A stretch of 64,000 nucleotides of DNA from Candidatus Delongbacteria bacterium (lineage in GTDB: Bacteria > CAIWAD01), in assembly GCA_041675285.1 (NCBI GenBank), contig JBAYTZ010000001.1:372001-436000 (forward strand), written 5' to 3'. Shown one piece after another: positions 18,017 to 27,236 of this stretch (the first letter of the stretch is position 1; each line of letters opens with the position of its first letter). A program made the position numbers and the translations under genes. Below the pieces are notes generated by a model. That model ran no database searches, was not told the DNA's origin, and worked only from the letters and a program-made list of their open reading frames with translations.

Positions 18017-18230
18017 GCCGCCCCGGCCCACCCGGGCCCGCTTCCGCCGGCCTGGCGTGTTATTCCGAAAAAATTAGTGAACAAAGCCCGTCAGCAGGAC
18101 GTGTCCTGACCATCTGGCCTTGCATCTTGGCGGCAGGTAGCGGGGGAAGGATGGATGGACCGGGCTGCGGCCGCAGCCTGCGTCCGTCTGGCGGGGCGGT
18201 CCGGGGGGGCACGCCCCGTCTCATTTCGGG

Positions 18231-19121
18231 CTAGAAATCCTCCAGGCTCTCGAAGCTGGAGCCGGGCTGGACCTCGCGCTCTTCGATGGCGTTGTTCTCC
18301 TTGAGCACGCGCACGGTGCCGATCATCGCTCCCAGGGCCTGGACCTGGGCCGGCGCCTCCTGCAGGATCTCCTTCAGGTCGGCGGGAATGGCCAGGAATT
18401 CCTGGTGGTAGGCCGCCAGGCTGACCCAGGCCAGCGCGCCGTTCCAGCCGCCGTTGTCGAACAAATCCTGCTTGACCCGCTGGAAGTCGCGCGAGATGGA
18501 CGTGGAGTGGCGGATGGCCAGGTTGTCGCAGACCACGCCCACGCCCAGATTGTAGAGCAGCAGGCCCACGCGCTTGGCCTGGTCGCCGCTGAGTTTCTTC
18601 TTCTGCAGCGTGCCGTCCGCCTTGGCCCGCTCGATGGCCTCGTCCTGCAGGCGCCGCCGCTCGAGGATCAGGTCGCCCGCGCTGGAATCCGGGGTCGCGG
18701 CCAGCCGGCCGTCCAGCTCCTTCAGGGCCTTGAGCTCCTCCCCCGTGGCCGCCAGCCCGAAGATCTCCTGGCGCGTGTTGTCCAGGCTGCGCCGGGCGGC
18801 TCCCAAGTTGAGCTTGATCACGCGCACGCGCCAGATCGCCCGCTGCACGCTGCCCTCGTCGGGATCGATGCCCACGTCCTGGGCGGCCAGGCGCAGCAAG
18901 GAATCCAGCCCGGCCGCCTCCGCCGCCTCGCCCGCCAACTGGATCTGCAGCTGCGAGTCTTCCGCCTTGTCGTCCTGCTCCGCGCCGCCGCCGGCCTGGG
19001 CATGGGCCTCCCGGGCGAGCTCGCGCAGGGCCTGGCGCAGTTGGGGATTGTCCACGCAGCCGCCCTGGAACAGGGCGGCCACACCGAGCAAAACACCCGC
19101 GAGGGTCGTGGAGAGTCTCAT
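18231..19121 (-). CDS. Exported protein of unknown function (possible lipoprotein)
   Basis: 296 residues. The N-terminus is a signal sequence, LAGVLLGVAALFQGGC; the Cys could be lipidated, but the residue at -3 is Gln, so the lipobox is poor. The mature part is helical and charged, with Gln/Asp-rich stretches and no Cys pairs except one near residue 200. It has no match I recognise. It is transcribed divergently from the histidine kinase at 19215, with 93 bp between them. Confidence 0.7.
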   Translation of the reverse strand: MRLSTTLAGVLLGVAALFQGGCVDNPQLRQALRELAREAHAQAGGGAEQDDKAEDSQLQIQLAGEAAEAAGLDSLLRLAAQDVGIDPDEGSVQRAIWRVRVIKLNLGAARRSLDNTRQEIFGLAATGEELKALKELDGRLAATPDSSAGDLILERRRLQDEAIERAKADGTLQKKKLSGDQAKRVGLLLYNLGVGVVCDNLAIRHSTSISRDFQRVKQDLFDNGGWNGALAWVSLAAYHQEFLAIPADLKEILQEAPAQVQALGAMIGTVRVLKENNAIEEREVQPGSSFESLEDF

Positions 19122-19214
19122 GGCCGCAATGTGGCACTGCCGGAAAGCCGGGGCAACGCTCCTTGGAGAAGGCGCGGGCGGGCGGTACCTTCCCTGCGGT
19201 TACTGGGAGCCCGC

Positions 19215-20693
19215 ATGCCGCCCACTGTTCCGGCCGCGTTCCGCACCCCCATGGAGAGCGCCACCCTGGCCCGTCTGGCCTGGTTGATCGCCATGCGCTG
19301 GATCTTTGTGTTGGGCATCGTGCTGGGCGCCGCGCTGGGCGCGCGCCTGTTGCCGGGCTTCCACGTCTGGCCCATGCTCCTGCTGGCCGCCTGCACGGCC
19401 GGCTTCAACGCCCTGCTGCACGTCCTCTACGTGCGCATCGCCGGGCTCAACGGCCCGCGCAAGCAACCCATCGTCACCAGCCTGATCCAGCTCCAGATCC
19501 TGGCCGACTGGCTCGTCCTGCTGGTGTTGATCCACTACACGGGCGGCGTGGAGAGCCCGCTGCTGCACTTCTTCATTTTCCACCTGGCCCTGAGCGCGGT
19601 CTTCCTCAGCCCGGGCTTCACGGTCTTCGCCCTGCTGTTCATCGCCACGGCCACCAGCCTGCTCTTCGCCGCGGAGACCCACGGCCTGCTGACCCCCGTC
19701 GTGCTGCCCGGCCTGACCAGTCCGGAGAAGCAGCACTCGGCGCTCTACATCCTGCACTTCTGCTTCTGGTATTTCTCCACCCTGGCCGTGATGACCCTGC
19801 TGCTGGGGGCCGTGATGCGCGGCCTGCGGCGCCGCGAACAGGAGGCGCTGCGAATCCGCCGGCGCCTGGAGGAGGTGAACCAGGAACTGACCCGCAGCGG
19901 CGTGGAGCGCATCCGGCTGATGCACACCATGGGGCACGAACTGCGCTCGCCCCTGGCCGCGGCCCAGTCCATGCTGAGCGCCCTGGACCTCAGCCAGGGC
20001 CAGGACCTGCCCCCGGCCGTGCGCACCATCCACCAGCGGATCCGCGAGCGGCTGAAGGGCCTGACCGGGCTGATCGGCGAGCTGCTGGAGCTGGCCGAAC
20101 AGCGCCGCGGCGCGCCCCTCCAGGCCCAGCGCCGCATCGAGCTGGCCCAGTTGCTTCAGGGCCTGTTGGAGGACCACGCCGAGCGGGCCCGCGAGCAGGG
20201 GCTGGAGCTGCGGGCCGAGTGGACCGCCGGCCGCGAGGCCTGGGTGGGCGGGGATCCGGAGCGCCTGCGCCGGGTCTTCGAGAACCTGATCTCCAACGCG
20301 GTCAAGTACAGCCGCCCGGGCGGCGTCGTGCACGTGGGCCTGGAGCCGGGCGCCCCGTCCGGCGGCGAGGCCCGCTGGGTGCGGGTCGCCGTGCGCGACG
20401 AAGGCATCGGCATCGCGCCGGACCAGCTGCCCCGGCTCTTCCAGGAATTCTACCGCACGCCCCAGAGCCGCCGTCACACCACCCAGGGCACGGGACTGGG
20501 CCTGGCCATCACCAAGGACCTGGTGGAAGCCGCGGGCGGGCGCATCGAGGTCGCCAGCGTCCTGGAACAGGGCAGCACCTTCGAAGTCTGGCTGCCGGCC
20601 CTGCCCGACCCCGCCCCCGCTCCCGCCCACCGCCCAGCGGGCGTTCCGGAGCGCTCGGGAGCGGCCAGCGGCTGGGCGGCGGGCTCTGCCTGA
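19215..20693 (+). CDS. Membrane sensor histidine kinase
   Basis: 492 residues, ATG at 19215 with TGGGAG just upstream. The first 210 residues contain about six membrane helices with short loops and no periplasmic sensor domain, so the signal is probably read within the membrane. The transmitter follows: H-box HTMGHELRSPLAAA with His241, N-box ENLISNAVKYS, G1 VRDEGIGIAP, F-box LFQEFYR and G2 GTGLGLAI. The tail is Pro/Ala-rich. No response regulator is adjacent. The next gene is flgB behind a sigma-54 promoter, so a role in turning on flagellar genes is a reasonable guess. Confidence 0.9.
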   Translation: MPPTVPAAFRTPMESATLARLAWLIAMRWIFVLGIVLGAALGARLLPGFHVWPMLLLAACTAGFNALLHVLYVRIAGLNGPRKQPIVTSLIQLQILADWLVLLVLIHYTGGVESPLLHFFIFHLALSAVFLSPGFTVFALLFIATATSLLFAAETHGLLTPVVLPGLTSPEKQHSALYILHFCFWYFSTLAVMTLLLGAVMRGLRRREQEALRIRRRLEEVNQELTRSGVERIRLMHTMGHELRSPLAAAQSMLSALDLSQGQDLPPAVRTIHQRIRERLKGLTGLIGELLELAEQRRGAPLQAQRRIELAQLLQGLLEDHAERAREQGLELRAEWTAGREAWVGGDPERLRRVFENLISNAVKYSRPGGVVHVGLEPGAPSGGEARWVRVAVRDEGIGIAPDQLPRLFQEFYRTPQSRRHTTQGTGLGLAITKDLVEAAGGRIEVASVLEQGSTFEVWLPALPDPAPAPAHRPAGVPERSGAASGWAAGSA

Positions 20694-20809
20694 GCCCGGC
20701 GGTCCACTCGGCACTTTCTACCCGCCCCGGCCCGGTCCCCGTCCAGCCTCCGCCACCAAGCCCGCTGGCGGCAAGGGTCTCCCGCCCCGCGTCCCCCTCT
20801 CCCTGCTCG

Positions 20810-20825
20810 TGGCACGGAACTTGCC
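20810..20825 (+). promoter_or_regulatory. Sigma-54 promoter upstream of flgB
   Basis: TGGCACGGAACTTGCC matches the -24/-12 consensus (TGGCACG-N4-TTGC), with exactly 10 bp between the GG (20811-20812) and the GC (20823-20824). It lies about 30 bp before the flgB ATG at 20854. rpoN is in the same window. Confidence 0.85.
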
Positions 20826-20853
20826 AGTCCGCCTTTGAAAGTTCGGGAGTTCC

Positions 20854-21282
20854 ATGGCTTCGATTTCGGAAGACCTGCTGTTCAAGCGCACCATGCTGCC
20901 CCTGATGCACAGCGGCCTGGATGCCTACGCCCTGCGCCAGAAGGCCATCGCCAACAATCTGGCCAACAGCGAGACCGACGGCTACGTGCGCCAGGCCGTG
21001 CGCTTCGAGGATGCGCTGGACCAGGCGCTGGAGAGTTCCGGCGAGGGGCTGAGCCGCACCCATCCGGACCACCTGCCGCACCCCTCCGAGGCCGGCACGG
21101 CGGCGCCCGAGCTGGTGGCGGATGAAGAGGGCAGCTACTTCAACGGCCACAACAACGTGGACGTGGACCAGGAGATGACCGAACTGGCGCGCGCCACCTT
21201 GAGCTACCGCTTCGCCACCCGCCAGGTGCGGCACGTGGTGGAGACCCTGGACCGCGCCATCCGCGGCGGCCGCGGCGGTTGA
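20854..21282 (+). CDS. flgB: Flagellar basal-body rod protein FlgB
   Basis: Proximal rod subunit. 142 residues with the N-terminal rod/hook signature KAIANNLANSETDGYVRQAVRFE, the central NNVDVDQEMTELARATLSYRFAT segment and a helical C-terminus, as expected for FlgB. It opens the flagellar cluster downstream of a sigma-54 promoter. A 209-bp gap holding an inverted repeat separates it from flgC, with which it is normally tightly linked. Confidence 0.95.
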   Translation: MASISEDLLFKRTMLPLMHSGLDAYALRQKAIANNLANSETDGYVRQAVRFEDALDQALESSGEGLSRTHPDHLPHPSEAGTAAPELVADEEGSYFNGHNNVDVDQEMTELARATLSYRFATRQVRHVVETLDRAIRGGRGG

Positions 21283-21301
21283 TCCCGACTCCGGACTCGA
21301 A

Positions 21302-21453
21302 CAGGACACGAAGAACACGAAGAGATAAGAAGAACACGGAGTGGGCGGATGAGTGGATTCACAACACGCGTTGTCTGGCAGCGGACAGAAAGCGTGAGAC
21401 CGGCCTCTTCCGATTCTTCCCGCTCTTCTCTTCCCTTCGTGAACTTCGTGTCC
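21302..21453. repeat. Inverted-repeat pair, GGACACGAAGAACACGAAG family, copy 1
   Basis: The left arm 21302-21340 begins CAGGACACGAAGAACACGAAG. The right arm 21414-21453 ends with CTTCGTGAACTTCGTGTCCTG, its near reverse complement, and about 75 bp separate them. It occupies the flgB-flgC gap inside an otherwise compact operon. Copy 2 is at 39368-39567. Confidence 0.85.
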
Positions 21454-21491
21454 TGCTCGTCCCCAAGTCAGGCCAGAGGAGGAGGCGGACG

Positions 21492-21992
21492 GTGAAAATC
21501 GAGGATCCCACGGCCTTCCATCACTTGAACATCAGCCACTCGGGGCTGAGCGCCCAGCGGCGCCGGATGGACGCCATCAGCGAGAACCTGGCCAACCTGC
21601 AGACCACGCGCGGCAAGGACGGCGGCCCCTTCCAACCCCGCGTGGTGGTGATGAGCGAGGGCGAGGAGCAGGCCGCCTTCAGCACGGTGGACGGCCCGCG
21701 GCCGGCGCGCCTCTGGACCACGCACCCCGAACACCTGCGGGCCACGGACCAGGGACAGGACGAGGACGGGCTGCGCGGCGTGAAGGCCGAGGTGCTGATC
21801 CAGAACCGCCGCCCGCGGCTGGAATACGATCCCGAGCATCCCGACGCCGACGAGAACGGCTACGTGGCCTATCCGGACATCAACGTGGTGGAGGAGATGA
21901 CCCACCTCATCGCCGCCAGCCGGGCCTACGAGGCCAACCTGACCGCCATCGCGGCGGCCAAGGACATGGCCGGCAAGGCCCTGGAGATCTGA
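21492..21992 (+). CDS. flgC: Flagellar basal-body rod protein FlgC
   Basis: Rod subunit, 166 residues from the GTG at 21492, chosen because AGAGGAGGAGG sits just upstream and the family N-terminus (HLNISHSGLSAQRRRMDAISENLANLQTTR) follows. The open frame continues 71 codons upstream, but through the inverted repeat, which is not coding. The C-terminal motif YPDINVVEEMTHLIAASRAYEANL is the FlgC hallmark. Confidence 0.94.
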   Translation: MKIEDPTAFHHLNISHSGLSAQRRRMDAISENLANLQTTRGKDGGPFQPRVVVMSEGEEQAAFSTVDGPRPARLWTTHPEHLRATDQGQDEDGLRGVKAEVLIQNRRPRLEYDPEHPDADENGYVAYPDINVVEEMTHLIAASRAYEANLTAIAAAKDMAGKALEI

Positions 21993-21993
21993 C

Positions 21994-22410
21994 ATGGCCC
22001 TTGTGACTCCTTCCATGCGCCTCTACCAGCTGGCCGGCGAGCAGCGCCCGATCTCGGCCTCCATGCTGGAATCCGCCCGGCAGACGGACCTCCTGCGCAA
22101 AGGCCACCAGGCCGGCAGCCTGGGGGCCAGCTCCCTCGAGGCACCGGGACTGGCCCAGCCCGGCGGTGCGGACGGGGCGGGCGAGGCCGGCCGCAGTTTC
22201 GTGCAGACCCTGAAGGACGCTGTGGAATCCGTCAACCTGCAGCAGGTGCAGTCCGACGACACGGCGGCGCGCTTCGCCGCCGGCCAGGTGGAGGACGTGC
22301 ACGACGCCATGATCTCGCTGGAGAAGGCCTCGCTCTCCTTCAAGTTCATGGTGGAAGTGCGCAACAAGCTGCTGGACGGCTACCAGGAAATCATGCGCAT
22401 GCAGGTGTAG
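21994..22410 (+). CDS. fliE: Flagellar hook-basal body complex protein FliE
   Basis: Adapter between the MS-ring and the rod. 138 residues; the C-terminal 75 hold the FliE pattern SFVQTLKDAVESVNLQQVQSD...DVHDAMISLEKASLSFKFMVEVRNKLLDGYQEIMRMQV. The first 55 residues are longer and less conserved than in enteric FliE. It begins 2 bp after flgC. Confidence 0.93.
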   Translation: MALVTPSMRLYQLAGEQRPISASMLESARQTDLLRKGHQAGSLGASSLEAPGLAQPGGADGAGEAGRSFVQTLKDAVESVNLQQVQSDDTAARFAAGQVEDVHDAMISLEKASLSFKFMVEVRNKLLDGYQEIMRMQV

Positions 22411-22454
22411 CACGCGCCTGTTGACGACGTCGACCCCAATCGCGGAGCCCGTGA

Positions 22455-24026
22455 ATGCCTGAGTGGCTGAACGCCTTTTGGCTCAACCTGAAACGCACCT
22501 GGAACAGCCCCCAGCGCGGGCGCCTGATCTTCATGGGCGGCGCGGCGGCCACCCTGCTGGTGGTGCTGGGCGTCACCTTCTGGTGGGCCTCCCAGCCCGA
22601 CTGGGCGCCGCTCTACTCCGGCCTGAGCGAGGTGGAGGCGGCCAAGATCGTCTCCAAGCTCGAGGAGCAGAAGGCCCCCTTCCGGCTCAGCCAGGGCGGC
22701 GGGACCATCGAGGTGCCCCGGGCCGACCTCTACCGGCTGCGCGTCAAGCTGGCCGCCGAGGGCGGACCCAAACCCGTCATCCCCGGCTACGAGCTGCTGG
22801 ACCAGCAGAAACTGGGCATGAGCGACCGCGAGATGGACGTGATGCAGAAGCGGGCGCTGGAGGGCGAGCTGGCCAAGACTCTGGACGCCCTGGAGTGGGT
22901 GCAGGGCGCCACGGTGCACATCGTCCAGCCCAAGCCCTCGCTCTTCTCCGACGAGCAGCTGCCCACCACGGCCAGCGTCACCGTGGTCACCGACAAGTCC
23001 TACGCCGTGCCCAAGAGCGAGGTGCAAGGCGTGGTGGCCCTGGTCAGCTCCGCCGTGGAGGGCCTGCACCCCTCGCGGGTCACGGTGGTGGACAGCCAGG
23101 GCAAGCTGCTCACCGAGCCCGTCGAGGACGACGAGGGCCTGGGCCGCTCGTCCAAGCAGATCGAACTCACGCGCAAGATGAACTCGTACTACACCCAGCT
23201 GGCCCAGGACGTGCTGGACAAGGTGCTGGGCGCCGGCCGCAGCGTGGTGCGGGTGACGGCGGACCTGGACTTCGGCTATCTGGAGCGCACCAGCCGGATC
23301 TTCGACCCGGAGAAGAAGATCGTCCGCAGCCAGGAACTCAACGAGGAGAGCTCCACCGGCGAGGACACCACGGCCACCCAGGAGGAGAAGCAGATCACCA
23401 ACTACGAGGTGGACGAGGTGCTGGAGCACATGCGCGGCCAGCAGGGCGCGCTCAAGCGGCTCAGCATCTCGGTGGTGGTGGACGGCACCTACACGGCGGG
23501 CAAGAACGCCGACGGCGACGAAGTGATGAACTACGTGGCCCGCAGCCCGGAGGAGATGACCAAGCTCGAGCAGATCGTGCGCACGGCGGTGGGCTTCAGC
23601 GAGCCGCGCGGGGACCAGATCCAGGCCCACAACCTGGCCTTCGACAGCTCGACCCAGGAGAACGACCTGGGCGCCCTGCGGCGTGAGAAGCTCAAGGACC
23701 TGGGCCTGGACATCCTGCGCAAGGCCCTGTTCATCGGCGGGATCATCGCCTTCCTGTTCCTGCTGCGCTCCACGCTGGCCCTGGTCAACTCGCGCATCAG
23801 CCAGGCCTTCGACGACAAGCGCGCCCTGATGCTGGCCTCCGCCCGCGGCGAGACCTACGAGGAGGAGGTGGAGGAGGAGGTGCCGCTGCTGCTGGAGCTG
23901 GAGGCGGCCCGCTCCCCCGAACAGCGCCAGATCGCCCGCGTCCACAAGAAGGTGGTGGACTACTGCAAGGAACACCCGGATGACGCCGCCCGGCTGGTGC
24001 GGGCCTGGTTCTACGAAGGGAACTGA
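22455..24026 (+). CDS. fliF: Flagellar MS-ring protein FliF
   Basis: 523-residue protein forming the membrane-embedded MS ring. It has a first membrane helix at about 25-45 (TLLVVLGVTFWWA), the ring-building YscJ/FliF core with APLYSGLSEVEAAKIVSKLEE and GYELLDQQKLGMSDREMDVMQKRALEGELAKT, a second membrane helix at about 424-444, and a short cytoplasmic tail ending near RAWFYEGN that binds FliG. Its stop overlaps the fliG start (TGATGG). Confidence 0.96.
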   Translation: MPEWLNAFWLNLKRTWNSPQRGRLIFMGGAAATLLVVLGVTFWWASQPDWAPLYSGLSEVEAAKIVSKLEEQKAPFRLSQGGGTIEVPRADLYRLRVKLAAEGGPKPVIPGYELLDQQKLGMSDREMDVMQKRALEGELAKTLDALEWVQGATVHIVQPKPSLFSDEQLPTTASVTVVTDKSYAVPKSEVQGVVALVSSAVEGLHPSRVTVVDSQGKLLTEPVEDDEGLGRSSKQIELTRKMNSYYTQLAQDVLDKVLGAGRSVVRVTADLDFGYLERTSRIFDPEKKIVRSQELNEESSTGEDTTATQEEKQITNYEVDEVLEHMRGQQGALKRLSISVVVDGTYTAGKNADGDEVMNYVARSPEEMTKLEQIVRTAVGFSEPRGDQIQAHNLAFDSSTQENDLGALRREKLKDLGLDILRKALFIGGIIAFLFLLRSTLALVNSRISQAFDDKRALMLASARGETYEEEVEEEVPLLLELEAARSPEQRQIARVHKKVVDYCKEHPDDAARLVRAWFYEGN

Positions 24027-25042
24027 TGGAAGGCACCGAAAAATTCCGCGAGATGGGGGGCGTCCAGCGGGCCGCCACCTTCTTCGTCTCCATCGGTCCC
24101 GAGGCGGCCTCCGAGATCGTCAAGTTCCTCGAGCCCACCGAGGTCGAGGAGATCGCCCGCGAGATCATCAAGCTGGGCAACCTGCCCACCCCCGTGCTGC
24201 AGGCCGCCGAGGACGACTTCTACGAAATGGCCATCGCGGCCGACTACATCAAGGAGGGCGGGCTGTCCTACGCGCAGAGCCTGCTCCAGTCGGCGCTGGG
24301 CGAGGTCAAGGCGCTGGACATCATCAAGCGCATCAAGTCCAGCCTGCAGATCCGCGGCTTCAACGTCCTCAAGAACGTGGACTCCAACGAGCTGCTCAGC
24401 TTCCTGCAGCGCGAGCATCCCCAGACCATCGCCCTCGTGCTCACCCAGCTCTCCCCCAGCCAGGCGGCGATCATCATCGCCAACCTGCCCGCCGACATCG
24501 CCAAGGAGGCCATGCTGCGCTTCGCGCGCATGGAGCGCGTCTCGCCGGAGAACATCGCCGCCGTGGAGCAGGTGCTGGAGAGCCGCATCGACTTCAGCCA
24601 GATGGGCTCCAAACTGGGCGGCGTCAAGGCCGCGGCGGACATCCTCAACCTGACCGGCCAATCGGTGGAGAAGTCCGTGCTGACCGCGCTCTCCGTCGAT
24701 GCGCCGGAGCTCTCGGCCGAGATCAAGAACCTGATGTTCGTCTTCGAGGACGTGATCCACATGGACGACCGCAGCATCCAAAAGGTGCTGCGCGAGGTGG
24801 ACAACAAGGACCTCACGCTGGCGCTCAAGGCCTGCACGCCGGACCTGGCGGAGCGCCTGCTGGCCAACATCTCCAGCCGCGCCGCGGAGATGATCCGCGA
24901 AGAGCTGGAGTACATGCCGCCCGTGCGCCTGCGCGAGGTGGAGGAGGTCCAGCAGAAGATCATCGACATCATCCGCCGCCTGGAGGACGAAGGCCAGATC
25001 TACATCACCAAGACCGCCGACGAGGGCGACATGATGGTCTAG
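24026..25042 (+). CDS. fliG: Flagellar motor switch protein FliG
   Basis: Rotor protein that contacts FliF, FliM and MotA. 338 residues with the N domain (MGGVQRAATFFVSIGPEAASEIVKFL), the middle-domain motif EHPQT (130-134), and the C-terminal torque domain, including the charged helix near NLMFVFEDVIHMDDRSIQKVLREVDNKDL. Length and order match the family. Confidence 0.97.
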   Translation: MEGTEKFREMGGVQRAATFFVSIGPEAASEIVKFLEPTEVEEIAREIIKLGNLPTPVLQAAEDDFYEMAIAADYIKEGGLSYAQSLLQSALGEVKALDIIKRIKSSLQIRGFNVLKNVDSNELLSFLQREHPQTIALVLTQLSPSQAAIIIANLPADIAKEAMLRFARMERVSPENIAAVEQVLESRIDFSQMGSKLGGVKAAADILNLTGQSVEKSVLTALSVDAPELSAEIKNLMFVFEDVIHMDDRSIQKVLREVDNKDLTLALKACTPDLAERLLANISSRAAEMIREELEYMPPVRLREVEEVQQKIIDIIRRLEDEGQIYITKTADEGDMMV

Positions 25043-25190
25043 CCCGGCTTGCCCGGTCGGGGGTCCCCCGCCCGGCGCCGCGCGGCCGGAACTGACGTGA
25101 GGAAGCCGTGAGCCTGTTCGTGTCTCTGCCCGTTGCCCTGCCGGCCCGACCCCGCCGGGGCCGAAGCCGTGGCTCCGGAACCCGCGCCCG

Positions 25191-25931
25191 ATGAGCGGGC
25201 AGCTCCTCAAGGCCGGCAGCGTGCGGCTGGAGGGCGTGGCCTGGGTGGACACGGGCACGCACGCCGAATCCCGCGGCGACCAGGGCGAGTTCCAGCGCTC
25301 CAGCACGGCGCTGGCGTTGTTCCGCCGGCGCATCGAGGCCCTGCGTGCGGAGAACACCCAGCTGCGCGCGGAGATGGCCGCGCTGCGCGAATCCGTGGCG
25401 GAGCGCCAGGAACAGTCCCGGGCCGAGGGGCACCTGCTGGGCCTGGAAGAGGGCCGCCTGCGCGTGGAGGACGAGCTGCTGGAGGCCTTCCACCTGCTGG
25501 AGATCCAGTCGGAGGCCTTCCGCGCGGAGGCGGCGCGCTACCACGAAGGGGCCGATCGCGAACTGGTGGCCCTGGCCCGCTGGCTGGCCGAGCAGGTCCT
25601 GCGGCGCGAGCTGCCGCTGGACGAGGAGCGGCTGGCCCGCCAGGTGGCCGCCCTGCTGGAGGCCTGCCTGGACCAGCAGGTTCTGCGCCTGCACCTCCAT
25701 CCGGGGGATCGGCGCCGTCTGCTGGGCGAGGAGCTGCTGGAGCGCCTGCCGCGCCTGCGCACCCTGCTGCAGACCCTGCAGGGCCGGCTGGAGTGGGTGG
25801 AGGCCGCGGATGTCCCGCCCGGGGCCTGCCGCGTGGAACTGCACGACGGCCTGCTGGACGCCGCGCCCGCGGGCATGCTGGATCACCTGGAGCAATCCCT
25901 CGTGCGGGCCCTGGAGGCCCGGCAGCCATGA
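25191..25931 (+). CDS. fliH: Flagellar export stator protein FliH (divergent)
   Basis: 246 residues. The N-terminal half is a long charged coiled coil (about residues 40-130). The C-terminal half, with VALARWLAEQVLRRELPLDEERLARQVAALLEACLDQ and LHLHPGDRRRLLGEELLERLP, fits the V-ATPase subunit E-like fold of FliH. FliH tethers the export ATPase FliI at the base of the secretion gate. Sequence identity to named FliH is low, but its place between fliG and fliI and the 4-bp overlap with fliI support the call. The 148 bp before it contain no clear gene. Confidence 0.82.
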   Translation: MSGQLLKAGSVRLEGVAWVDTGTHAESRGDQGEFQRSSTALALFRRRIEALRAENTQLRAEMAALRESVAERQEQSRAEGHLLGLEEGRLRVEDELLEAFHLLEIQSEAFRAEAARYHEGADRELVALARWLAEQVLRRELPLDEERLARQVAALLEACLDQQVLRLHLHPGDRRRLLGEELLERLPRLRTLLQTLQGRLEWVEAADVPPGACRVELHDGLLDAAPAGMLDHLEQSLVRALEARQP

Positions 25932-27229
25932 GGGCGCTGCAGGACTGGCGCGAGGCAGGCGCGCGGCTCGCCCACTGGCCGCGCCACGGGCTGGTGGAGC
26001 GGGTCACGGGCCTGGTGGTGGAGGGCCGCGGCCCCCACGGCGGGCTGGGGCAGTCCTGCTGGATCGGCGAGCGCGACGGCGAGCTGGAGGCCGAGATCAT
26101 CGGCTTCCGCGGCTCGCGCACGCTGCTGATGCCGCTGGGTCAGCTGACGGGCGTGCGGCCCGGCCAGCTGATCCGCCTGCGGCCGGACCCGCCCCAGGTG
26201 CCCACGGGCGAGCTGCTGGTGGGCCGCGTGCTGGACGCCATGGGCGAGCCCATCGACGGCAAGGGCCCGCTGGCGGTGAGCGGGCGCGCGCCCCTGCACC
26301 GGGCGGCCCCGCCCGCCCTGGAGCGGCCGCGAATCGACCAGGTCTTCGCCACGGGCGTGCGCAGCATCGACGGCCTGCTGACCTGCGGCCGCGGCCAGCG
26401 GCTGGGGATCTTCGCCGGCGCGGGCGTGGGCAAGTCCGTTCTGCTGGGGATGATCGCGCGCCAGTCCGATGCCCAGGTCAACGTGATCGGTCTGATCGGC
26501 GAGCGCGGGCGCGAAGTGCGCGAGTTCATCGAACGCGACCTGGGCGAAGAGGGGCTGAACAAGAGCGTGGTGGTGGTGGTCACCAGCGACCAGGCGCCCC
26601 TGCTCAAGCGGCGCGGCGTGCAGCTGGCCACGGCCGTGGCCGAGAGTTTCCGCGCGCGCGGGCTGGACGTGCTGCTGCTGGTGGACAGCCTGACCCGCGT
26701 GGCCATGGCCCAGCGCGAGATCGGCCTGGCCGCGGGCGAGCCCCCCGCCAGCAAGGGCTACACGCCCTCGGTGTTCGCCCTGTTGCCCGGCCTGCTGGAG
26801 CGGGCCGGCCGCACGCCGGAGGGCAGCATCACGGGCTTCTACACCGTGCTGGTGGACGGCGACGATCTGACGGACCCGGTGGCCGACGCCGCGCGCAGCA
26901 TTCTGGACGGGCACCTGCTGCTCTCGCGCCGGCTGGCCGAGCGCGGGCACTGGCCGGCCGTGGACGTGCTGGGCTCCATCAGCCGCGTGCGGCCGGACCT
27001 GGTGGACGAGGCCCACGACCAGGCCGTGCGCCGCTTGCTGCGCTGGCTGGCCGCGCACCAGGAGGCGGAGGACCTGATCCAGGTGGGCGCCTACGTCAAG
27101 GGCACGGATCCCGACGTGGACCAGGCCGTGGCGCGCATGCCCAGGACCCGGGACTGGCTCTGCCAGCGCCAGACCGAGCACACGGACTACTTCGAGACGG
27201 TGCGGCGCCTGCGCGAGCTGGTGGCGTGA
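25928..27229 (+). CDS. fliI: Flagellar export ATPase FliI
   Basis: Hexameric ATPase of flagellar type III export. 433 residues from the ATG overlapping the fliH stop; the open frame extends further up only inside fliH. Walker A is GAGVGKS (164-170), followed by GLIGERGREVREFIERDLG, the Walker B region DVLLLVDSLTRVAMAQREIGLAAGEPPASKGYTPSVFALLP, and the GSITGFYTVLVDGDDLTDPVAD segment typical of FliI/YscN ATPases. Confidence 0.96.
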   Translation: MRALQDWREAGARLAHWPRHGLVERVTGLVVEGRGPHGGLGQSCWIGERDGELEAEIIGFRGSRTLLMPLGQLTGVRPGQLIRLRPDPPQVPTGELLVGRVLDAMGEPIDGKGPLAVSGRAPLHRAAPPALERPRIDQVFATGVRSIDGLLTCGRGQRLGIFAGAGVGKSVLLGMIARQSDAQVNVIGLIGERGREVREFIERDLGEEGLNKSVVVVVTSDQAPLLKRRGVQLATAVAESFRARGLDVLLLVDSLTRVAMAQREIGLAAGEPPASKGYTPSVFALLPGLLERAGRTPEGSITGFYTVLVDGDDLTDPVADAARSILDGHLLLSRRLAERGHWPAVDVLGSISRVRPDLVDEAHDQAVRRLLRWLAAHQEAEDLIQVGAYVKGTDPDVDQAVARMPRTRDWLCQRQTEHTDYFETVRRLRELVA

Positions 27230-27236
27230 GGGTCGC

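Noticed and set aside
25108..25194. 28-codon frame just before fliH with GAGGAAG upstream
   Set aside because: Short, Pro/Arg-rich and without relatives I know; it could equally be chance or part of a fliH leader.
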